Part shown: positions 26,897 through 35,765 of the stretch, piece after piece
How the letters are laid out: each line of letters starts with the position of its first letter
How positions within the stretch are numbered: position 1 is the stretch's first letter
Assembly (NCBI RefSeq): GCF_038024875.1
Contig: NZ_CP136136.1
Coordinates: 1,302,001-1,366,000 of the forward strand
DNA: 64,000 nucleotides
Reading direction: 5' to 3'
From: Gordonia rubripertincta
Lineage (GTDB): Bacteria; Actinomycetota; Actinomycetes; Mycobacteriales; Mycobacteriaceae
Position numbers and translations under genes: made by a program
Notes under the pieces: model-generated
Told to the model about the DNA's origin: nothing
The model's database searches: none
Seen by the model: the letters and a program-made list of their open reading frames with translations, nothing else

Positions 26897-27853
26897 TCAT
26901 GCCTGGGCGCTTTCCGTTGCACCGCGGAGAGCCAGTTCGCGCGCCGCGTCGAGGTAGCTCATCGCGCCACGTGAACCGGGATCGTATTCGATGATCGTCA
27001 TCCCATATCCGGGTGCCTCGGAGACCTTCACGCTGCGGGGGATGATCGTGCCGAGCACCTTGTCGCCGAAGTGGCGACGGACTTCCTCGGCCACCTGGTC
27101 GGCAAGCTTGGTTCGACCGTCGTACATCGTGAGGACGATCGTCGACACGTGCAGCCCACGATTGAGGTGCGCTTGGACGAGCTCGATGTTCCGGAGGAGC
27201 TGTCCGACGCCCTCGAGGGCGTAGTACTCGCACTGGATCGGGATGAGTACCTCACGCGCGGCGACCATCGCATTGACGGTCAGGAGACCGAGCGACGGCG
27301 GACAGTCGATGAAGACATAGTCGATCTGATACTCGGCCAGAACTTCGTCGGAGAGTGCGTTCCGGAGTCGGTTCTCGCGCGCCACCAAGGACACGAGTTC
27401 GATCTCGGCACCGGCCAGATCAAGTGTTGCCGGGACACAAAAGAGGCCCTTCTGGCTCGGCGACTCCTGGATGGCCTCCTTGAGAGTCACCTCGCCGAGG
27501 AGCAGCTCGTAAACGGAGGCGATGTCCTCCGCGCGATGATCGATACCCAATGCAGTGCTCGCGTTGCCCTGGGGGTCGAGATCCACAACAAGCACGCGCA
27601 GTCCACGTACAGCGAGACCGGCCGCGAGGTTCACCGCGGTGGTGGTCTTACCGACGCCGCCCTTCTGGTTCGCGACGGTCATGATCCGCGTGCGCTGAGG
27701 GCGGGGGAGTTGACCGGCACCACCAGGAGTCAGGACCTGACTGGCGCGCTCCGCAGCCATGGCGATCGGGGTGTCGGCGAAGGGCTCGCCCGCGACGGGC
27801 GGGGCTCCAGCGGATGGCGTTTCACGTGAAACGTTCGGGTCCTGATCGACCAC
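26897..27853 (-). CDS. parA: chromosome partitioning ATPase ParA
   Basis: A 318-aa Walker ATPase that moves ParB-parS complexes. The deviant Walker A NQKGGVGKTTTAVNLAAGLA lies near residue 62, switch DLDPQGNAST and Walker B YVFIDCPPSLGLLT follow. The start is set at GTG 27853, which has AAAGGAG at ideal spacing; the frame stays open 63 codons upstream to 28042 but that part lacks family character. The N-terminus contains a perfect parS site read as NVSRET. The gene is 34 bp upstream of parB and probably cotranscribed. Confidence 0.94.
   Translation of the reverse strand: MVDQDPNVSRETPSAGAPPVAGEPFADTPIAMAAERASQVLTPGGAGQLPRPQRTRIMTVANQKGGVGKTTTAVNLAAGLAVRGLRVLVVDLDPQGNASTALGIDHRAEDIASVYELLLGEVTLKEAIQESPSQKGLFCVPATLDLAGAEIELVSLVARENRLRNALSDEVLAEYQIDYVFIDCPPSLGLLTVNAMVAAREVLIPIQCEYYALEGVGQLLRNIELVQAHLNRGLHVSTIVLTMYDGRTKLADQVAEEVRRHFGDKVLGTIIPRSVKVSEAPGYGMTIIEYDPGSRGAMSYLDAARELALRGATESAQA
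27818..27833. other. parS site 1 (inside parA)
   Basis: CGTTTCACGTGAAACG is a perfect 14-bp parS core with one flanking base on each side, inside the parA 5' coding region. It is translated as VSRET on the minus strand. Confidence 0.92.
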
Positions 27854-28078
27854 GCGGGCACTCCTTTGACCTACCTGGTAGGCGTTCGAGTTGTCGGGTC
27901 CGGCGGACGTCGCCCCGGCTCCAACAGATGCAGAATCGTCAACGGCAGCCCGTTGAGACGCGCTGCCAGAACGCTTTCTATTCTGCGCCTTACGCGGACT
28001 CCATACCAATTCAGAACTCCCTCTGTGTGACACCGTCGGCACAATCCGCCGCGTTGGCCCGAATGATCGCGTCGGTAC

Positions 28079-28780
28079 TCATCGCCGTCGCTGCTTCTTG
28101 GTTGCCCGCTCCGCCTTCGTGCCTACGACGACGGTCGTCGGTGTCTCGAGCACCGCCCCACACGTGACGACGCGGAGATCACTGATACCGGTCCGACCGA
28201 CCACCGCGCGATCCCGCTCGATCTCTTCGGCCGCCGAGGAACCCTTGATCGCGATCATCCGCCCACCCCCGCGAACCAGGGGAGCGGACCACTTCGAAAG
28301 CCGCTCGAGCGGTGCAACGGCCCGGGAGGTGACCACGTCCGCGAGACCGACATCGGTGCGGACTACCTTCTCCTCCGCGCGGCCGCGAACAACTCGCACG
28401 TTCTCGAGACCGAGGGTCTTCACTGCCTGTTCGAGGAAGGTGCTGCGACGGAGCAGCGGTTCGATCAGGGTGATCGACACATCCGGGCGAGCGATCGCGA
28501 GCGGCAGGCCGGGGAGACCCGCACCGCTCCCGACGTCGAACACCGTCTCGTCCTTCTCGATCAGTTCCCCGATCACCGCACAGTTCAGGATGTGCCGATC
28601 CCACAACCGAGGAACCTCTCGGGGTCCCATCAGACCGTGGTCGATGCCATCGGTGGCCAGTATTCGCCAGTAACCGTCCGCCAATTCCCTGCGTTCGCCG
28701 AACACCGCGTCGGCGGAAGCCGGCGGGGTCTGCAACGCATCAAGGTCGGGGTGGTCATCGGGTTGAGCGTCTGACGACAC
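28079..28780 (-). CDS. rsmG: 16S rRNA (guanine527-N7)-methyltransferase
   Basis: A 233-aa SAM-dependent methyltransferase (GidB). The SAM motif VFDVGSGAGLPGLPLAIARPD lies near residue 80, DRHILNCAVIGELI precedes it, and VTSRAVAPLERLSKWSAPL follows, all diagnostic for RsmG. It methylates G527 of 16S rRNA; loss gives low-level streptomycin resistance in relatives. GTG 28780 has GGAGG 7 bp upstream. It is followed by parA after 225 bp. Confidence 0.95.
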   Translation of the reverse strand: MSSDAQPDDHPDLDALQTPPASADAVFGERRELADGYWRILATDGIDHGLMGPREVPRLWDRHILNCAVIGELIEKDETVFDVGSGAGLPGLPLAIARPDVSITLIEPLLRRSTFLEQAVKTLGLENVRVVRGRAEEKVVRTDVGLADVVTSRAVAPLERLSKWSAPLVRGGGRMIAIKGSSAAEEIERDRAVVGRTGISDLRVVTCGAVLETPTTVVVGTKAERATKKQRRR

Positions 28781-28812
28781 TTGGCCTCCGTTTCTAGTTG
28801 GTCCTATGACAG

Positions 28813-28828
28813 TGTTTCACGTGGAACC
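28813..28828. other. parS site 2 (one mismatch)
   Basis: TGTTTCACGTGGAACC differs at one base (A to G) from the GTTTCACGTGAAAC core. It lies 56 bp from site 3. Confidence 0.75.
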
Positions 28829-28868
28829 TGGCGCGACCGACGGTCGGTGCACATCATCCCAGCGCTCA

Positions 28869-28884
28869 TGTTTCACGTGAAACC
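28869..28884. other. parS site 3
   Basis: TGTTTCACGTGAAACC has a perfect 14-bp parS core. Confidence 0.93.
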
Positions 28885-29410
28885 ACATCCTTGTCATTCT
28901 GGTTCAGTACGTCATATATCGCCCCATTGAGTTGAGTCCGCACCAGGCCGGGCAGGCCAGCCCGACCATACAAACGGATCACGCCAACGAGATGCCGGCT
29001 CACTCTAGTGCGGACAACCCGCGCCAGTAGTTCCGTCCGGCGGCAACGCATGTGTGGTCGGTTTTCACCCATGCCTACCCCCAGCCGCATATCCCAACTG
29101 GGGAGGAGAGCTGTCGGCGACCCGAAGCGCCACGCGCACTCGGACGCATAGTCGAGAAGCGCCAGATGCCAGCACATCCACTACCGCCGCGACGACGGTC
29201 AGGCATCAGCGCCGCGCTCTACTACCAAGGCTGTCGCATGAGCACCTTCCGGCGGCCTTCGCATAGACCTCCGGACACCCGGGCATACCGGGCCCATTGG
29301 GGGTTGTCGTACGCGACGGTCGTACTACTCGAACCTGGAGTCGCCAGCCTTCGGTTCTTCGTAGCAAACGCAGACCGGATCCGCGGATTCAGCGCAGTTG
29401 TCGTGCGCAG

Positions 29411-29426
29411 GGTTCCACGTGAAACA
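29411..29426. other. parS site 4 (one mismatch)
   Basis: GGTTCCACGTGAAACA has one mismatch in the parS core. It lies 46 bp from site 5. Confidence 0.75.
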
Positions 29427-29456
29427 GGGCAAGACCTGCGGGCGCCGCAAGGCGAA

Positions 29457-29472
29457 TGTTTCACGTGAAACG
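29457..29472. other. parS site 5
   Basis: TGTTTCACGTGAAACG has a perfect 14-bp parS core. Confidence 0.93.
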
Positions 29473-30514
29473 ACACTCATGTCATTCCCGGACGGGCCGC
29501 TGACACCCATCCTCAGCAAGGGCTGCGGGCGGCCGGCGACACGGTCAGAGACCCCTATCCACGTCAACCGAGCCCTGTATCCGCGGGAAACGAAACCACG
29601 CTCAGTCTCGATCACAAGGCCAGTCACGGTCCAAGCGCTCGCGCGGACGCACGGAACCTTCCATCGACCGATGCCCGTCGGGTTAGCGGAGGCGACCAGT
29701 CGAGTCCCAGCACGCCAGGCGGAATACCTCTGTGCCGCCACTTCTCGGTCGGGGAGGATCTCCCGAGTTCGAGCGTGACCCGACCCGGAACACCGCTGCG
29801 TAATCGATAGACCTCAGCACCGACCGGTCTCACGTGCAAAGCGGTTGCGAATGCGGATGGCGCACCGTGTCGGCAAACCGCCACGAATCGCGACATCTTC
29901 CTACCGCCGCACCGCCGACATCGATGCGGGTGCGGCGATCACAAGACTTGACACACCACCGCCGATACCGCCTAGAACCCGATCCGAAGATCCTGGTTCT
30001 AGTCCGTGAACGCCGTCGGGCATCCCGATCAGAAGCACCGCGCGGGCTCCTGCGGAAGACCGCTCGCCGGGCAGAGCGCGCCGGGCCGATCGTCCGCACC
30101 CTCACGCGCGAACAGGGCGCCTGCCGCGCTTGCACCGAATAGGGGATGGGTTCGGTGTCCGCCGCCAATGCCGCCGGCGGTCGAGATCCGTGCGGGCCTG
30201 GGCGGGGGGTGGCGTTAGGAAAGTCGCACTTCGGCGCACCTGTCCGAGCAGGACCCGACGCACGCGGACCCCGGGCCGTGGTCGGTACCGTCTCCACAAT
30301 CGGGAACCCCGCGGAGATGAATCGACACGTGACGATTCACCACCGATGCCCGTGGTCCTGGAACGTCGCGGGGATTGATGACCAGAGACGGCCTCTTCGA
30401 CGCATTACCACCGCGCATCTGACGCACCCGTTCGCCAAAACCGCCCCATTCGGCGACCAATTGGTCCGGCACGCGGTAGGCCTTCCGAGCGGGCGCACCA
30501 CGATCCGATACCGA

Positions 30515-30530
30515 CGTTTCACGTGAAACA
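30515..30530. other. parS site 6
   Basis: CGTTTCACGTGAAACA has a perfect 14-bp parS core. It is the site nearest to the jag end of the gene-poor region. Confidence 0.93.
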
Positions 30531-30593
30531 ACACCATTGTGATTCTCACGCGGGAGCGCGCGACGCGGTGACCGCAGAGGGGGAGGGGGCCCG

Positions 30594-30633
30594 GAAAACG
30601 ACTCAGGCCCCGACCTAAGGTCGGGGCCTGAGT
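30594..30633 (-). terminator. strong hairpin terminator after jag
   Basis: Perfect 15-bp stem (30601-30615 with 30619-30633, arm ACTCAGGCCCCGACC) and a 3-nt loop, starting 24 bp after the jag stop. On the minus strand it is followed by CGTTTTCC. It should end the rpmH-to-jag transcript. Confidence 0.88.
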
Positions 30634-30657
30634 GGAACTCTGTAGTTCGGGTGAGTC

Positions 30658-31302
30658 CTACTCGGGGAGGACCACCACGCGACGCTTGGGCTCGGCGCCC
30701 TCACTCTCGCTGATGACGCCGTCGACGGCGGCCACCGCGTCGTGAACGATCTTGCGCTCGAACGGGGTCATCGGATCCAGCGCTTCACGCTCGCCCGACT
30801 TGAGTACACGCTCGGCGACCTCTCGGCCGAGACGGGCCAGGCGGTCACGACGGTCGGCGCGCCACCGCGCGATGTCGAGCATCAGTCGGCTGCGCTCGCC
30901 GGTCGCCTGCTGGACCGCGAGGCGGGTCAGCTCCTGCAGGGCGTCGAGAACCTCACCCTTGCGGCCGACGAGCTTGGTCAGGTCGTCGCCACCATCGATG
31001 CTGACGACGGCACGGTCACCGTCGACATCGAGATCGATGTCGCCGTCGAAGTCGAGAACGTCGAGCAGCTGCTCGAGGTAGTCGCCTGCGATCTCGCCCT
31101 CTTCGACGAGGCGATCCTCGTCGTCCTCGTCATCGTCCTGATCATCGTCGAAGTCCTCGGCGGACTCGTCGGTGGCGTCGGTGTCGGCAGCGGTGTCCGC
31201 ACCGGTGGACCCGGCGGGTTCGGTCTGGGTTTCGGTCGTGGCCTTGGCGTCGTCTTGCGCCTCGGTCTCGGTTCCGGTTTGAGTTGCAGTCTCTGCTGTC
31301 AT
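30658..31302 (-). CDS. jag: Jag/KhpB-like single-stranded nucleic acid-binding R3H protein
   Basis: About 214 aa. A long acidic N-terminus (Thr/Glu/Asp-rich, about 65 residues) is followed by a KH-type domain (AVVSIDGGDDLTKLVGRKGEVLDALQELTRLAVQQ) and an R3H domain (LMLDIARWRADRRDRL..DPMTPFERKIVHDAVAAVDGVISESEG). These proteins bind RNA and influence division and envelope genes in other bacteria. ATG 31302 is chosen because AGGTG lies 6 bp upstream; GTG 31311 is an alternative. It is the last gene of the yidC-containing operon. Confidence 0.92.
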   Translation of the reverse strand: MTAETATQTGTETEAQDDAKATTETQTEPAGSTGADTAADTDATDESAEDFDDDQDDDEDDEDRLVEEGEIAGDYLEQLLDVLDFDGDIDLDVDGDRAVVSIDGGDDLTKLVGRKGEVLDALQELTRLAVQQATGERSRLMLDIARWRADRRDRLARLGREVAERVLKSGEREALDPMTPFERKIVHDAVAAVDGVISESEGAEPKRRVVVLPE

Positions 31303-31343
31303 CTCGTTCACCTAACTGTGTGCTTCGAACAAGTCTTGGGCGG

Positions 31344-32534
31344 TCATCGCTTGCCGCGCTTCTTACCGCTCTTGGCGGTGGACTTCCCGCCCCGGTTGGG
31401 GGGTTGCTTCTTGGAACCCGGGCCGGCGCCGGCGCCTGAGCGGGTCGGCTTCTGTCCAGGCTTCGGCTTCGTACTCGGCGCGGAGTCGCCGGTCTCGCTG
31501 GGGGAGGACTCGGACGTCGTATCCGCGTCGCCGGTCGTACCCGCCTTGGTCATCGACACAGCCGTGGTCTCCGAGTCTCCTGAGGCATCAGCAGACGTGT
31601 TGCGCTTCTTCTGGCGGTCCGGACGCGCGCCCGGCTTCGGAGCGTTCGCCTTCAGCTTCTCCTGCTTGAGGCGCTTGGCCTCTTCCTCTTCTTTCTCGAT
31701 CTTTCCGAACACCAGGTGCTGCTGGCCGTACGTCCAGATGTTGTTGCTCATCCAGTACAGGAGGATCGCGACGGGGAAGAACGGACCGGTGATGAGGATG
31801 CCGATGGGGAAGATGTACAGCGCGAGGTTGTTCATCATCCGCGTCTGCGGGTTCTCGAGTGCAGCTTCGGGCTGGCGCGCAACCGACGCCCGCGAGTTCA
31901 TGTGCGTGGCGATCGACGCGATGATCATCATCGGGACGATGACATAGCCGATCTGGACACGGGTGAAGTCGATCGGAGCGCCGGGCTCGACGAAGGCCTG
32001 GAACTCGGTGACCGGCTCGACGAGGTAGGACGACAAGGGCACACCGAACAGACGGGCGTCGAGGAAGTTCTGCACCTGCTCGGCACTGAACACGTAGTTG
32101 CCCTGCGCCCGGGTCTCGGCGGCGCTCATGCCGAGCTGTCCCATGCCGGTACCCATGCGGTTGAACGAACGCAACACGTGGAACAGACCGATGAACACCG
32201 GGATCTGGAGCAACATCGGCAGGCAGCCGAGCAGCGGGTTGAACCCGTGCTCCTTCTGCAGCTTCTGCATCTCCTCGGTCATCTTGACCCGGTCCTTGGC
32301 ATACTTCTTCCGGATCGCCTGAAGCTGCGGGTTGATCTCCTGCATCTTCTTCGTGGTGCGGATCTGCTTCACGAAGGGCTTGTAGAGAATCGCTCGCAGG
32401 GTGAAGACGAGGAACACCACGGACAGTGCCCAGGCGATGCCGTCGCCCCCGGGACTGTCGGGCGTGACGTAGCTGAAGAGCCAATGCCACACCCACATGA
32501 TCCCGGACACCGGGTAGTAGATGAAGTCGAGCAC
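31344..32534 (-). CDS. yidC: membrane protein insertase YidC
   Basis: A 396-aa Oxa1/YidC insertase. Helix 1 is IMWVWHWLFSYV, then LSVVFLVFTLRAILYKPFVKQ, the cytoplasmic hairpin KKMQEINPQLQAIRKKYAKDRVKM..FNPLLGCLPMLLQIPVFIGLFHVLR, and two more helices near residues 195 and 230. The conserved Arg in LRAIL marks the hydrophilic groove. A long Lys/Ser/Pro-rich cytoplasmic tail (about 140 residues) follows, as in actinobacterial homologues. The GTG start at 32534 lies 28 bp after yidD. Confidence 0.95.
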   Translation of the reverse strand: MLDFIYYPVSGIMWVWHWLFSYVTPDSPGGDGIAWALSVVFLVFTLRAILYKPFVKQIRTTKKMQEINPQLQAIRKKYAKDRVKMTEEMQKLQKEHGFNPLLGCLPMLLQIPVFIGLFHVLRSFNRMGTGMGQLGMSAAETRAQGNYVFSAEQVQNFLDARLFGVPLSSYLVEPVTEFQAFVEPGAPIDFTRVQIGYVIVPMMIIASIATHMNSRASVARQPEAALENPQTRMMNNLALYIFPIGILITGPFFPVAILLYWMSNNIWTYGQQHLVFGKIEKEEEEAKRLKQEKLKANAPKPGARPDRQKKRNTSADASGDSETTAVSMTKAGTTGDADTTSESSPSETGDSAPSTKPKPGQKPTRSGAGAGPGSKKQPPNRGGKSTAKSGKKRGKR

Positions 32535-32562
32535 GGGTCAGGTACCCCTTACTTGTTGTTCT

Positions 32563-33042
32563 CTAGGTGGAATCGTTCCGCCGGGACGGTGGCTGATGGT
32601 TCCGGCCATCGTGGGCCGACTGCGGCCCGCCGGAGAGTTCACGGATCCGGCCGCACAGATCGCTCCACAGTTCGCGGGGACCTTTGTCGGGAACCGGGTC
32701 GTACCCGGGCTTGTGCCACGGACCGCACTTGAGGAGCCGGACCGTCGCCAGCAAAGAGCCGTAGAGGAAACCATGACGTTCGAGGGCTTCCACTGCATAA
32801 CCCGAGCAGGTCGGTTCGAACCGGCACGTGGGCAGCCGTAGCGGCGATACCCAGGTCCGGTAGAGCTCGATGAGAAAGATGACCGTGCGGCGCGGCAGCA
32901 GGTGGGCTCCGCGGCGCATCCGGGCGATGACGGTGAGCTGATCGTCCGCGTCCGCGGGCGAGTCGGTCCGGGTGTTCGGAGTCGACGATGACGGGGTGGG
33001 GGAGGGGGCCGATCCACGGTCATCCAGCTCGGCGTCGATCAT
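32563..33042 (-). CDS. yidD: membrane protein insertion efficiency factor YidD
   Basis: A 159-aa protein with the compact YidD core (about residues 50-125): FLIELYRTWVSPL..LPTCRFEPTCSGYAVEALERHG..GSLLATVRLLKCGPWHKPGYDPVP, including the conserved Cys pattern. It assists YidC/Sec insertion at the membrane. The N- and C-terminal tails are low complexity. It overlaps rnpA by 4 bp. Confidence 0.95.
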   Translation of the reverse strand: MIDAELDDRGSAPSPTPSSSTPNTRTDSPADADDQLTVIARMRRGAHLLPRRTVIFLIELYRTWVSPLRLPTCRFEPTCSGYAVEALERHGFLYGSLLATVRLLKCGPWHKPGYDPVPDKGPRELWSDLCGRIRELSGGPQSAHDGRNHQPPSRRNDST

Positions 33043-33470
33043 CGTCCGACACCCGCCCCGGTCGGTGTGCCTGCGGTGGGCGCCATCTCGACGATCCGCC
33101 GGCTGGTGAAGGCCGACCGCAGTTGATCCGCCAGTTCTTCACTGGTCCTGTCCGCGGCGCCGCGCCGAGCGCGGATCACCACGTATGTCTCGACGGCCGG
33201 ACAGAGATGCCTGGTCGCAGCGAACGCGGCCCGCAGCCGTCGTGCGACGGCATGGCGGACCACGGCGTTGCCCACCGACTTGCTCACGACGAGGCCGAGC
33301 CAGGGTCCACCTGTCATGGCGACGTCGCGCCGCAACCCGGCCGGGTCCGGCCACTGTGTGCCGACCGGTGCCAGGTGTACGACGAAGTCACGAGCATTCA
33401 CCCGCGCACCGGACTTCAGGGTGCGTGAGAAGTCGGATCCACGAGAGATCCGATGAGAAGACGCAGTCAT
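33039..33470 (-). CDS. rnpA: ribonuclease P protein component
   Basis: A 143-aa basic protein. The N-terminal HRISRGSDFSRTLKSGARVNARDFVVH and the RNR-type helix LVVSKSVGNAVVRHAVARRLRAAF are the RnpA signatures, although the usual RNR core is degenerate (VRHAVARR). It is the protein subunit of RNase P, which matures tRNA 5' ends. It lies between rpmH and yidD, the nearly universal order. Confidence 0.94.
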   Translation of the reverse strand: MTASSHRISRGSDFSRTLKSGARVNARDFVVHLAPVGTQWPDPAGLRRDVAMTGGPWLGLVVSKSVGNAVVRHAVARRLRAAFAATRHLCPAVETYVVIRARRGAADRTSEELADQLRSAFTSRRIVEMAPTAGTPTGAGVGR

Positions 33471-33514
33471 CGATCAGCTGACCGGACCCGGAGGATCCGG
33501 TGGGTAGCCGACGA

Positions 33515-33658
33515 TCAGGCGGTGAGCTTCGCGCGGCCCTTGTTACGACGGCTGCTGACGATCGCACGGCCGGCGCGGGTCCGCATACGCAGACGGAAGC
33601 CGTGCACGCGCGAACGACGACGGTTGTTCGGCTGGAAAGTACGCTTGCCCTTGGCCAC
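33515..33658 (-). CDS. rpmH: 50S ribosomal protein L34
   Basis: A 47-aa highly basic protein: MAKGKRTFQPNNRRRSRVHG then FRLRMRTRAGRAIVSSRRNKGRAKLTA. This is the canonical L34 sequence, read from GTG 33658, with AAGGAG upstream. First gene of the rpmH-rnpA-yidD-yidC-jag operon and divergent from dnaA. Confidence 0.97.
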   Translation of the reverse strand: MAKGKRTFQPNNRRRSRVHGFRLRMRTRAGRAIVSSRRNKGRAKLTA

Positions 33659-33945
33659 GGTGACTCCTTGTGCTCCCTGTGAGCACGCCGGTTACCCGCA
33701 CGTGACCCACATGTTGTCGTTGGTCGTTGATCCAGGACGGTGCCGAACTCTTGTCGGTGATGAACTCGGCGAACATGACAAAACGCCGCGCAAATCCGCA
33801 ACCTGGATGACCAGTCGAGACTACTGACAGCGCGCGCTCAAATCAAACGCGGTCGTCGGGACAGCAGAACAGTCTCTCACCAGGTGTGTTCTGGAGCACG
33901 CGGATGACGACAATCAGTCCGAACGAGTCAATTGTCCCGATCGCT

Positions 33946-33974
33946 TTGTCGGCCGCCGACACCTCTGTTAGGTT
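33946..33974 (+). promoter_or_regulatory. candidate dnaA promoter
   Basis: TTGTCG (33946-33951), a 17-bp spacer and TAGGTT (33969-33974) form a reasonable housekeeping promoter 200 bp upstream of dnaA. Inferred from sequence only. Confidence 0.5.
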
Positions 33975-34069
33975 CTGTCAGAGCGTCGGCCACGGACACC
34001 TGCCGGACACCAACGAAGTGTCGCCGGGATCCGAGGTTACCGACCAAAGTCCCAAGTTCGTCATCACCG

Positions 34070-34089
34070 TTGTACACAGGTGTGGATAA
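34070..34089. other. DnaA boxes in the dnaA leader
   Basis: TTGTACACA (34070-34078) and, on the opposite strand, TGTGGATAA (34081-34089, reverse of the consensus TTATCCACA) lie in inverted orientation about 85 bp before the dnaA start, fitting autoregulation by DnaA. Confidence 0.7.
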
Positions 34090-34173
34090 CTCTGTGGAGA
34101 GATGCGGTCGATGACGTGGGGTGCCCCGGCCCGCGTCAACGCTGGTAGTTTTCCGGGTCAGGAGGCCAGCCCC

Positions 34174-35706
34174 GTGACTTCAGACCGCGACACATTCGGT
34201 GAGGTGTGGCAACAGGTCGTCGCCGAACTCAACGACGACGAAGCCGCACGTGACCACGAACCACTGACTCGCCAGCAGAAGGCGTGGCTGTCACTGGTTC
34301 GACCCCTCACCCTCACCGAGGGATTCGCCCTTCTCACCGTGCCGACCGCTCTGGTCCAGGAACAGATCGAGCGCAACCTGCGCGAGACGATCCGTTCGGT
34401 CCTGAGCCGCCATCTCAATGAGCCGGTGGATCTCGGTGTTCGTATCCAGACGCCCCGCAACGACGAGCCCGTACCCGAACCGGCCGCGTCCGAATCACGC
34501 CTGGTCAACGGCGCGGCACCGGTCGATTACTCCGCGGTCCCGGGTGCGGCGATCGGTGCCGGATTCCCGGCGACCCCGGGTGCCGGAGCCGTACCGGGTG
34601 GCGACACCGGCCGACCGTCGGGCGACTGGGCCTCGTATTTCGCCGAGCGGCCGACGACCACGCCGTCGCCGTCGGGGGCAAACCTCAACCCCAAGTACAC
34701 CTTCGACACCTTCGTCATCGGTGCGTCCAACCGCTTCGCACATGCGTCGGCGGTCGCGGTGTCCGAGGCTCCGGCACGCGCGTACAACCCGCTGTTCATC
34801 TGGGGAGAGTCGGGACTGGGCAAGACCCACCTGCTCCACGCGGCCGGGCACTACGCCCAGCGCCTGTTCCCCGGTATGCGCGTCAAGTACGTCTCGACCG
34901 AGGAATTCACCAACGACTTCATCAACTCGCTGCGTGACGACCGGCGGGTGGCGTTCAAGCGCCGCTACCGCGACGTCGACGTGCTGCTGGTCGACGACAT
35001 CCAGTTCCTGGTGGGTAAAGAAGGTATCCAGGAAGAGTTCTTCCACACCTTCAACACGCTGCACAACGCCAGCAAGCAGATCGTCATCTCGTCCGATCGT
35101 CCACCGAAACAGCTTGCAACACTTGAAGACCGGCTCCGCACGCGATTCGAGTGGGGTCTGATCACCGACGTCCAGCCGCCCGATCTGGAAACCCGCATCG
35201 CCATCCTGCGCAAGAAGGCACAGATGGACAACATCGCGGTACCCGACGACGTCCTCGAGCTGATCGCGTCGAAGATCGAACGCAACATCCGCGAGCTCGA
35301 GGGTGCGCTCATCCGGGTGACGGCGTTCGCCTCACTCAACGACGCAGCGCTCGACAAGTCGCTCGCCGACGTCGTGCTGCAGGCTTTGCTGCCCAACTCG
35401 GGCACCCTCGAGGTCAGCGCCGCCAGCATCCTGGCGATCACCGCGGAGTACTTCGACGTCTCGCTCGAGGAACTGCGCGGCCCCGGCAAGACCCGGTCCA
35501 TCGCCCAGGCACGCCAGATCTCGATGTACCTGTGCCGCGAGCTGACCGACCTGTCGCTGCCGAAGATCGGTGAGACGTTCGACCGCGACCACACCACGGT
35601 CATGTACGCCGAACGCAAGATCCGCAAGGAGATGGCCGAGCGCCGCAAGGTGTACGACCACGTCCAGGAGCTGACCGCCCGCATCAAGCAGCGTGCGGTG
35701 GGCTGA
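34174..35706 (+). CDS. dnaA: chromosomal replication initiator protein DnaA
   Basis: A 510-aa AAA+ initiator. Domain I covers about residues 1-90 (WQQVVAELN..TRQQKAWLSLVRPLTLTEGFALL), domain II is a Pro/Gly-rich linker, domain III has Walker A WGESGLGKTHLLHAAGHYA and Walker B VDVLLVDDIQFL, and domain IV ends with the DnaA-box-binding motif GETFDRDHTTVMYAERKIRKEM. GTG 34174 has AGGAGG upstream; a longer in-frame start at 34102 lies over the leader DnaA-box region. Confidence 0.97.
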   Translation: MTSDRDTFGEVWQQVVAELNDDEAARDHEPLTRQQKAWLSLVRPLTLTEGFALLTVPTALVQEQIERNLRETIRSVLSRHLNEPVDLGVRIQTPRNDEPVPEPAASESRLVNGAAPVDYSAVPGAAIGAGFPATPGAGAVPGGDTGRPSGDWASYFAERPTTTPSPSGANLNPKYTFDTFVIGASNRFAHASAVAVSEAPARAYNPLFIWGESGLGKTHLLHAAGHYAQRLFPGMRVKYVSTEEFTNDFINSLRDDRRVAFKRRYRDVDVLLVDDIQFLVGKEGIQEEFFHTFNTLHNASKQIVISSDRPPKQLATLEDRLRTRFEWGLITDVQPPDLETRIAILRKKAQMDNIAVPDDVLELIASKIERNIRELEGALIRVTAFASLNDAALDKSLADVVLQALLPNSGTLEVSAASILAITAEYFDVSLEELRGPGKTRSIAQARQISMYLCRELTDLSLPKIGETFDRDHTTVMYAERKIRKEMAERRKVYDHVQELTARIKQRAVG

Positions 35707-35730
35707 CCGTCCTTCTCCTCTGTTCTCCAC

Positions 35731-35765
35731 GCGCCTCTCGTGCCCTCGCACGGGAGGCGCGTTTC
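35731..35765 (+). terminator. terminator after dnaA
   Basis: A 13-bp stem with one G-U pair (35731-35743 with 35748-35760, outer part GCGCCTC/GAGGCGC), loop CCTC, then GTTTCG, 25 bp after the dnaA stop. Confidence 0.75.

Larger units (their letters stand above)
28781..30593. other. gene-poor centromere-like region with five parS sites
   Basis: About 1.8 kb without a convincing gene between rsmG and the jag terminator. Open frames exist on both strands, but none has a recognisable domain, good ribosome-binding site or consistent codon pattern, and several read straight through parS sites. Five of the six parS sites lie here, in two close pairs and a single. I see no tRNA or other RNA gene. 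Confidence 0.6.
33659..34173. other. rpmH-dnaA divergent regulatory region
   Basis: A 515-bp non-coding stretch that carries the rpmH leader on one side and a dnaA promoter candidate plus two DnaA boxes near the dnaA start on the other. Small open frames here show no family features. Confidence 0.7.

Noticed and set aside
27854..28042. 63-codon N-terminal extension of parA
   Set aside because: Frame is open but lacks ParA character; the AAAGGAG-spaced GTG at 27853 gives the normal length.
28866..30297. Several 90-155-aa open frames in the parS region
   Set aside because: No domains, weak or absent ribosome-binding sites, reading through parS sites, and mutually overlapping on both strands. 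I treat the region as non-coding.
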